Of a DNA stretch of 20,560 nt, positions 15,482-20,560 are shown piece after piece. Position numbers and translations under genes: made by a program. The DNA lies in the NCBI GenBank assembly GCA_035273665.1, contig DATEOW010000083.1, forward strand, positions 1 through 20,560, in the 5' to 3' direction. Positions within the stretch are counted from its first letter, which is position 1, and the number at the start of each line of letters is the position of its first letter. The DNA comes from DATEEW01 sp035273665. Lineage in GTDB: Bacteria; Pseudomonadota; Gammaproteobacteria; Burkholderiales; SG8-39. The notes under the pieces are model-generated. The model searched no databases. It was not told where the DNA came from and was given only the letters and a program-made list of their open reading frames with translations.

Positions 15482-16291
15482 ATGTTGCAACGATGGATGA
15501 GATGGATAGTGGCTCTGCTGATGCTCGGCGCCTCGCCGTCATGGGCGCAGGGCGAAAGTCCGACCGATTACCGCCTCGGAGCCGGCGACGCGATTAAGAT
15601 CGTCGTGTACCAAAACCCGGATTTGACACTGGAAACACGCGTCTCCGAGAGCGGCAGCATTACTTATCCGCTGATCGGCGCGGTCCATGTCGGCGGACAG
15701 ACTTTGGAAGGGGCAGAGAAAGTCATTGCGAGCGCCCTGAGCAAAGGCGAATTCGTTCGACAACCCCAAGTGACCGTCAGTTTGGTCCAGGTGCGCGGCA
15801 ACCAGGTTGTCATTCTGGGGCGGGCAAATCGACCGGGCCGTTACCCGCTCGAAACGACGAATATGCGTCTGACCGACGCACTCGCGTTGGCCGGCGGCGT
15901 GGGGGAAACCGGTGCGGATATTGCTGTAGTGAGCGGCGTGCGCGACGGTAAACCTTATCGACGCGAAATCGACATTGCCGCGCTGTTCATGGGAGGCGAA
16001 GGCAATAGCGACGTATATATCAGTGGCGGCGACACGATCTTCATCAATCGCGCGCCGATGTACTACGTGTACGGCGAAGTGCAAAAACCCGGCGCCTATC
16101 GAGTGGAGCGGGGAATGACGGTAATGCAGGGGCTCGCGCAAGGCGGTGGACCGACGCTCCGAGGCAGTGAGCGGTCGTTGCGCGTGTTCCGCCGCAACAA
16201 GGAAACGAATGCCGTGCAACAAATCAGCCCGGCGAAAACCGATTTGCTGCAAGCAGACGATGTCATTCACGTGCCCGAAGGTTTATTTTAG
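15482..16291 (+). CDS. epsE: Polysaccharide export protein EpsE (Wza family)
   Basis: A 269-aa periplasmic/outer-membrane auxiliary protein of the Wza/Poly_export family, which forms the exit channel for capsular or exopolysaccharide. Its signal peptide is WIVALLMLGASPSWAQG. The Poly_export domain begins TDYRLGAGDAIKIVVYQNPDL, with VSESGSITYPLIGAVHVGGQT. It is followed by SLBB-type segments (VVILGRANRPGRYPL and YYVYGEVQKPGAYRVERGMTVMQGLAQGGG). ATG 15482 is preferred because AAGGGAGA lies just upstream and the signal peptide starts there; a start at 15413 adds a non-hydrophobic leader. No lipobox cysteine is visible, unlike classical Wza. It sits 30 bases before the chain-length gene. Confidence 0.93.
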   Translation: MLQRWMRWIVALLMLGASPSWAQGESPTDYRLGAGDAIKIVVYQNPDLTLETRVSESGSITYPLIGAVHVGGQTLEGAEKVIASALSKGEFVRQPQVTVSLVQVRGNQVVILGRANRPGRYPLETTNMRLTDALALAGGVGETGADIAVVSGVRDGKPYRREIDIAALFMGGEGNSDVYISGGDTIFINRAPMYYVYGEVQKPGAYRVERGMTVMQGLAQGGGPTLRGSERSLRVFRRNKETNAVQQISPAKTDLLQADDVIHVPEGLF

Positions 16292-16321
16292 CCAGGTCTG
16301 GACGACCGACAGGATTCACGC

Positions 16322-17698
16322 ATGAACTTGACCGCCTTATTTTCGATTCTCCGAGCGCGCATGAAATTAATCTTGCTCGTGCTCGGCGGCACTGTGGCGA
16401 CCGCACTCCTCGTGAGTCTGATCATGTCACCGGTCTATCGAGCAACGGCCACCGTGCTCATCGACATTAAGAATAGGGATCCCGTCAGCGGCGCAACCTT
16501 GCCCCAGCAATTACTGGGCAACTACATCGCCACGCAGGTCGACATCATCGCGAGTCCGCATGTCGCAACCAAAGTGATCGACAGTCTTCGTTTGGCAGAA
16601 TCGCCCAAGGCGAAGGAAAACTTTCAAGAAGCGACCGGCGGGCGAGGCGATATACGAGATTGGATGGCGCAATCCTTACTCGGCAAACTGGAAGTCGAAC
16701 CCTCGCACGACTCGAACGCCATCAGCATCAGCTACAAGGCCTCCGACCCGGAACAAGCCGCGCGCATTGCAAACGCTTTTGCGGCAGCGTATATGGACGC
16801 GAACATGGAATTGCGCATCGATCCCGCGAAGCGCGTCTCGGGTTGGTATGGCGAGCAGATCACCCAGTTGCGGGCCGAACTTGAAAAAGTGCAGGGGCAA
16901 TTGACCGCGTTTCAGCGTGAACGCGGTCTGGTCGCGTCGGATGAGCGATTGGACGTCGAAACGGCACGCCTCAACGAGTTATCCACTCAACTGGTCTCTG
17001 CGCAAACCGCAACCTTCGATACGGCATCTAGAAAGGGACAGAACACCAATGCGCACGAGGTCATGAACAGCCTCGTGGTGCAACAACTGCGCACCGAGCT
17101 GGCCAAGCGCGAATCGGAGCTTGCGCAGTTGGAGCAAAGTTTGGGTAAGAACCATCCCTCTCGTCAAAGACTGAAAGCCGATGTGGATGCGCTGCGTTCG
17201 CGGCTCTATGCGGAGATGGGCAACGCAGGTGCTGTCGTGTCCACCGGAGCGGATGCGGCGAAGCAGCGCGAGGCAAGTTTGCGTGATGCCGTGGAAAAAC
17301 AGAAAGCCCGTGTGCTCGAACTGAAACAGCAGCGCGACGAGGCTTCGCTGTTGATGCGCGATGTCGAAAATGCACAGCGCGTGTATGACGGCGCGCTGCA
17401 ACGCTATGGACAAGTCCGCCTCGAGTCACGCAATAATCAAACCGATATCGCCGTGTTGAACGTTGCCAAACCTCCGCTCGAAGCAGATAGCCCGCGGATA
17501 CTGTTGAACGTCGTGCTGGCAGTATTTCTAGGGGGCATGTTGGCCGTGGGCCTCGCCTTCTTGCTGGAAACTTTGGATCGTCGCATCCGGGCACCCGAAG
17601 ACCTGAGCGAGGTACTAGGCATTCCCGTGCTTGGCGTCTTTACAGCCGCACGGCCGGCACTATCGCAGCGCCGTCTCGCGCTGCCGAAACTGCGCTAA
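16322..17698 (+). CDS. epsF: Chain length determinant protein EpsF (Wzz/PCP family)
   Basis: A 458-aa inner-membrane polysaccharide co-polymerase. It has an N-terminal TM (LILLVLGGTVATALLVSLIM) followed by the Wzz motif PVYRATATVLIDIK and then a long periplasmic part. That part has coiled-coil-like heptads (TQLRAELEKVQGQLTAFQRE, LRTELAKRESELAQLEQSLG, QKARVLELKQQRDEASLL). A second TM near the C-terminus (ILLNVVLAVFLGGMLAVGLAFLLETLD) is preceded by the proline-rich VAKPPLEADSP signature. It controls polymer length together with a tyrosine-kinase-like partner, here the separate EpsG encoded 5 bases downstream. ACAGGA lies about 8 bases before the ATG. The family call is secure. Confidence 0.95.
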   Translation: MNLTALFSILRARMKLILLVLGGTVATALLVSLIMSPVYRATATVLIDIKNRDPVSGATLPQQLLGNYIATQVDIIASPHVATKVIDSLRLAESPKAKENFQEATGGRGDIRDWMAQSLLGKLEVEPSHDSNAISISYKASDPEQAARIANAFAAAYMDANMELRIDPAKRVSGWYGEQITQLRAELEKVQGQLTAFQRERGLVASDERLDVETARLNELSTQLVSAQTATFDTASRKGQNTNAHEVMNSLVVQQLRTELAKRESELAQLEQSLGKNHPSRQRLKADVDALRSRLYAEMGNAGAVVSTGADAAKQREASLRDAVEKQKARVLELKQQRDEASLLMRDVENAQRVYDGALQRYGQVRLESRNNQTDIAVLNVAKPPLEADSPRILLNVVLAVFLGGMLAVGLAFLLETLDRRIRAPEDLSEVLGIPVLGVFTAARPALSQRRLALPKLR

Positions 17699-17703
17699 TC
17701 ATC

Positions 17704-18570
17704 ATGAACGACCCGCACTCTCAACTCGTCGTCCCCTCGAAAAGCAGCACGATCGGCCGCCTGTTACTCGACAACGGCAAGATCTCCGCAAAAGATGCAG
17801 CCCGCATTATGGAGCTGCAGAACCGCAAGAACCTGCGCTTCGGTCAGGCGGCGATCAAGCTCGGACTTGTCAGCAAGCAAGACATCATGCAGGCGCTTGC
17901 ACAGCAATTCGATTACCCCTGCCTCGCTCCTGGCGAGAGCGGATTGAGTGCGGAGCTGACCGCTGCCTACACGCCCTTTACACCACAGGCCGAACGTCTG
18001 CGAGAGTTGCGCAGCCAACTGATGCTGCGCTGGTTCGACGGCGGACCGAAGGCCCTCGCAATCGTCGCGTCGGAGGCCGGTGAGGGGGTCAGCCATCTCG
18101 CGGCGAATCTCGCCGTTTCCTTCGCACAATTGGGCGAGCGCACCTTACTGATCGATGCCAATCTCCGCGAACCGCGACAGCACGGCATTTTCAACATTGC
18201 GCCCGGGCCGGGTCTATCTGAATTGCTGGCCGGCCGCGCGCCCATTGAAACGACCATCATCGAGATCGAAGAGCTTGGCGGATTGGCCGTCATGCCAGGG
18301 GGTGCCGCGCCACCCAATCCCTCAGAACTATTGGCCAGATCCGCCTTCAGCAATTTACTGAAACACGCTTACAACAATTGGAGCGTTGTGATCGTGGACA
18401 CTGCTCCGGCTGACGCGGGCGCGGACTTCCAAACGGTTGCAGCGCGCACGCGCGGCGCGCTTTTAGTGACGAGACAAGATCAAAGCCGGGTGCGTCAGCT
18501 TGCACGCATACGGGAAATGCTCAATACCGCCGGCGTGAAGTTGCTTGGCGCTGTAGTGAATCAATTCTGA
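17704..18570 (+). CDS. epsG: EpsG-type tyrosine-kinase-like chain length partner, with MshEN-like N-terminus and altered P-loop
   Basis: A 288-aa cytoplasmic BY-kinase-family protein. Residues about 16-39 and 45-68 are two similar 24-residue helical motifs with a 5-residue spacer. This is the layout of the MshEN/GspE N-terminal domain, which can bind c-di-GMP. The kinase-like domain follows, with AANLAVSFAQLGERTLLID, Walker A' DANLREPRQH (151-160) and Walker B SVVIVDTAP (227-235). Walker A reads GEGVS at 126-130, so the P-loop lysine is replaced by V129. The second aspartate of Walker A' is N153. No C-terminal tyrosine cluster is present. EpsG proteins often have a relaxed P-loop, so kinase activity is doubtful here. 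It follows epsF after 5 bases with no visible ribosome binding site, suggesting coupling. Confidence 0.88.
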   Translation: MNDPHSQLVVPSKSSTIGRLLLDNGKISAKDAARIMELQNRKNLRFGQAAIKLGLVSKQDIMQALAQQFDYPCLAPGESGLSAELTAAYTPFTPQAERLRELRSQLMLRWFDGGPKALAIVASEAGEGVSHLAANLAVSFAQLGERTLLIDANLREPRQHGIFNIAPGPGLSELLAGRAPIETTIIEIEELGGLAVMPGGAAPPNPSELLARSAFSNLLKHAYNNWSVVIVDTAPADAGADFQTVAARTRGALLVTRQDQSRVRQLARIREMLNTAGVKLLGAVVNQF

Positions 18571-18615
18571 AACGCTTCGCTGCCCTTGTGGGTAGCGGCG
18601 TCACAACGTGTTGGT

Positions 18616-19512
18616 ATGACTTCTTCAACGACAATCAAAGCGACGTTCCTCGGAATCGGCGCGCAAAAATGTGCGACGACTTGGGTGCATCGCGTGCTGC
18701 TGGATCATCCGCAAGCCGCCGTGAGCGATCCCAAGGAGTTGGACTTCTTCTCCGCTTTCTACGATCGCGGATTGCAGTGGTACGACCGTCATTTCCAGAG
18801 TGCTCACGCGCTTGCCTCAGGTGAAATATCGCCCTCATATTTTCATGACGCCCTCGCCCCGGCAAGGGCGCACGCTTATAACCCCGATTTCAAGATCGTC
18901 CTCACTGTTCGCGATCCCATTGCCCGCGCCTACTCCAATCACTTGCACGAAGTTCGCATCGCACACTACCGTGGCCCCGATCTAAGCTTCGAAGCCGGCT
19001 GGGCGAACAACCCGATGTACATCGAGCAATCGCGCTACGGCAAGCACTTGAGTAACTGGCTGACCTTTTTTCCTGTCGAGCGCGTGCTCATACTCCTTCA
19101 AGAGGAAATAGAGGCCGAGCCGCTGATCCAAGCGCAGCGTCTTTATCGGTTTCTTGGCTTGGATGATCATCATCAGTCTGCCTTCTTGCTCCGCCGCATC
19201 AACGAGAGCTACGAAGAAAAACTCAAAGGCATGAATACCGCGCTACGTGGCGTCGGGAAAATGGGAAGACGTCTGGGCATCCGCCCTATCGTTGACAGGG
19301 TGAAGCGTAACCGCTGGGTTCGGGCACTACGCAAAGCCAACCAGCGGCATTTGAACCAAGTGGTCCCGCCAATGAGCCCACAGACACGCAATCGCTTGAT
19401 CCGTCTTCTCTCCGAGGATATGCATGCTTTCGCACGCATGATCAACCGTAACGATCTGCCGTGGCCAAGCCTGCAGCAAACCGCTCTTGAATACCAAGTC
19501 AACGCGAGATGA
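18616..19512 (+). CDS. PAPS-dependent sulfotransferase
   Basis: A 298-aa cytoplasmic sulfotransferase of the heparan-type (Sulfotransfer_1/3) family, moving sulfate from PAPS to a carbohydrate hydroxyl or amine. The 5'-phosphosulfate loop is GAQKCATTW (about residues 15-23, with K18 in the catalytic position). The 3'-phosphate site is VLTVRDPIARAYSNH, with Arg and Ser in the usual places. VLILLQEEIEAEPLIQAQRLYRFLGL is the typical later block. ATG 18616 is chosen because the fold starts a few residues later; an upstream start at 18586 adds ten residues. The stop overlaps the next gene's ATG (ATGA), so the two are in one operon. Within an exopolysaccharide cluster the likely target is the polymer or its lipid-linked precursor (inference). 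Confidence 0.9.
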   Translation: MTSSTTIKATFLGIGAQKCATTWVHRVLLDHPQAAVSDPKELDFFSAFYDRGLQWYDRHFQSAHALASGEISPSYFHDALAPARAHAYNPDFKIVLTVRDPIARAYSNHLHEVRIAHYRGPDLSFEAGWANNPMYIEQSRYGKHLSNWLTFFPVERVLILLQEEIEAEPLIQAQRLYRFLGLDDHHQSAFLLRRINESYEEKLKGMNTALRGVGKMGRRLGIRPIVDRVKRNRWVRALRKANQRHLNQVVPPMSPQTRNRLIRLLSEDMHAFARMINRNDLPWPSLQQTALEYQVNAR

Positions 19513-20560
19513 ACGCCGTTTTGCGCAATATGTGGACAAAGGAAGCGATGGTGTCGCTCGCCGCGCTTGTGCTCGCCATTCTGATGGGCGTTGCCGCCGC
19601 ATCCGGAAAGCTTTTAGTCGTAGCGTTGGTCGGCGGTGCGTTAGGCACGCTCGCGCTTATCGCGAAACCCAGTCTTATCTTTTGGACTGCCACCTTTGTA
19701 ACGCTCGTCGTTGCGGGACTGGTGAAGTACTTCGTTCCGACGCTCGACCGGATCTGGTGGCTTGCCTATGGCATGGCCTTCTTGCTTTATCTGCCCGCGA
19801 TGCTGCATGTGCTGAATCGGAAATCGGTGTCGGGCAAAGGGCCGGCATTGATGGGCATCTTCGTCGCCATATTTCTCACCGATCTTCTGGTTGCCACAAT
19901 CGCCGCCGCATCGCCTGCGGATCAAATCGCCGTCGCCTCCAAGACCTTATTAATGTTTACCGGCGTTTGGGTGTACTTCGCCTTTGGCCCGCTGCCCTCC
20001 GACACCGTCTGGAAGTGGCTTAAAGCGATGCTTTTTATTGGCCTCATCCAATGGATGTTTGCGCTTTACCAATACTTCTTCGTGCGCGCTTGGCGTCAAA
20101 GCGTGGGCAAGGGCTCGGTATCGGCCGCGGATAGCGTAGTCGGCACCTTTGGCGGCAGCATGGATTCCGGGGGTTTGACGGCGGTGCTCGCATTTTTTCT
20201 CGTCGCATCCATCGTCGCTCTCATTGCCATGCGACGTGAAGAAGTGATCGGCCGCGGACGGCTCATCCTCTATGGGCTTCTGTTGTTCTTGCCGCTCATG
20301 TTCATGGAAGTGAAGATCATTTTCATTTATTTCCCGGTCGCATTAATCGTGCTGTTCCGCGCCGAGATTTTGCGGCGGCCCCACGTTTTCATCGGCTGGT
20401 CCTGCGTCGGGGCGTGCGCACTTGTGGGCATGCTGATCGTCTATCAAACCTTGCATTGGTCGGCGCAGGACGGTGATTTGCGGACCAACTTAACCCGCGT
20501 TTTCAGTTACAGCTTTGAAGAACAATCGGGTGCGGACGCCGCCGATCTCGGCGTAATGAC
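19509..20560 (+). CDS. Multi-pass membrane protein, O-antigen ligase/polymerase-like (3' end cut by window edge)
   Basis: The frame stays open from ATG 19509 to the end of the window (350 codons, no stop), so the gene is partial. The ATG overlaps the TGA of the sulfotransferase gene. The product has roughly ten hydrophobic segments. They include MVSLAALVLAILMGVAAA, LLVVALVGGALGTLALI, IFWTATFVTLVVAGLV, LTAVLAFFLVASIVALIAM and VGACALVGMLIVYQT. A short conserved-looking loop, VVGTFGGSMDSGGLTAVLAF, recalls the loop of O-antigen ligase/polymerase (Wzy/WaaL-type) proteins. In an eps operon the likely job is polymerisation or ligation of repeat units, but no catalytic motif is certain because the large periplasmic loop and C-terminus are missing. 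It could be another membrane protein of the cluster. Confidence 0.72.
   Translation, partial: MNAVLRNMWTKEAMVSLAALVLAILMGVAAASGKLLVVALVGGALGTLALIAKPSLIFWTATFVTLVVAGLVKYFVPTLDRIWWLAYGMAFLLYLPAMLHVLNRKSVSGKGPALMGIFVAIFLTDLLVATIAAASPADQIAVASKTLLMFTGVWVYFAFGPLPSDTVWKWLKAMLFIGLIQWMFALYQYFFVRAWRQSVGKGSVSAADSVVGTFGGSMDSGGLTAVLAFFLVASIVALIAMRREEVIGRGRLILYGLLLFLPLMFMEVKIIFIYFPVALIVLFRAEILRRPHVFIGWSCVGACALVGMLIVYQTLHWSAQDGDLRTNLTRVFSYSFEEQSGADAADLGVM

Noticed and set aside
15539..16270. Open frame of 243 codons on the minus strand
   Set aside because: Antisense to epsE; His/Arg-rich composition typical of a reversed coding frame.
1..20560. CRISPR arrays, tRNA/rRNA genes, transposases, integrases, attachment sites
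   Set aside because: No regularly spaced repeats, tRNA-like cloverleafs, transposase motifs or flanking inverted repeats were seen on reading both strands.

Overview
The window looks like a chromosomal stretch from a betaproteobacterium (inference). It carries an EpsL-EpsE-EpsF-EpsG exopolysaccharide set of the kind found beside exosortase/PEP-CTERM systems, a glmU-glmS pair, a DUF4124 periplasmic protein, and FeeM-type N-acyl amino acid synthases. By eye the DNA is moderately GC-rich and even in composition. I saw no insertion sequences, phage genes, tRNA/rRNA genes or CRISPR arrays.

Layout. (1) 1-819, minus strand: a class I SAM-dependent methyltransferase cut by the left edge. (2) 845-8501: a transport and acyltransferase block. 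Two FtsX/MacB-type ABC permeases (+) are followed by a FeeM-like acyltransferase (+). Facing them are a DUF1302-like outer-membrane barrel and its translationally coupled LolD-like ATPase (-). A LolA-like periplasmic protein (+) and a second FeeM-like acyltransferase (-) complete the block. Together these supply the inner-membrane, periplasmic and outer-membrane parts of a Lol-like lipid-export path, flanked by enzymes of a family that makes N-acyl amino acids. (3) 8605-11860, minus strand: glmU-glmS, making UDP-GlcNAc. (4) 12013-12447: a DUF4124 periplasmic protein, ended by a near-ideal hairpin terminator shared with the convergent gene. (5) 12497-13873, minus strand: a Tat-exported PhoX/DUF839 protein. 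(6) 14202-20560, plus strand: an exopolysaccharide operon of outer-membrane barrel (EpsL), export protein (EpsE), chain-length determinant (EpsF), tyrosine-kinase-like partner (EpsG), a sulfotransferase and a multi-pass polymerase/ligase-like protein cut by the right edge.

How the genes may work together (inference). glmU/glmS feed UDP-amino sugars to the surface polysaccharide, the Eps proteins build and export it, and the sulfotransferase may sulfate it. The adjacent block may make an N-acyl amino acid lipid and move it to the outer membrane. That block is the best candidate for an undescribed system. Further points are an EpsG protein with a damaged P-loop and an N-terminal double motif like the c-di-GMP-binding MshEN fold, and three intergenic regions with -24/-12 (sigma-54-like) elements, one of them below a 10-bp palindrome.
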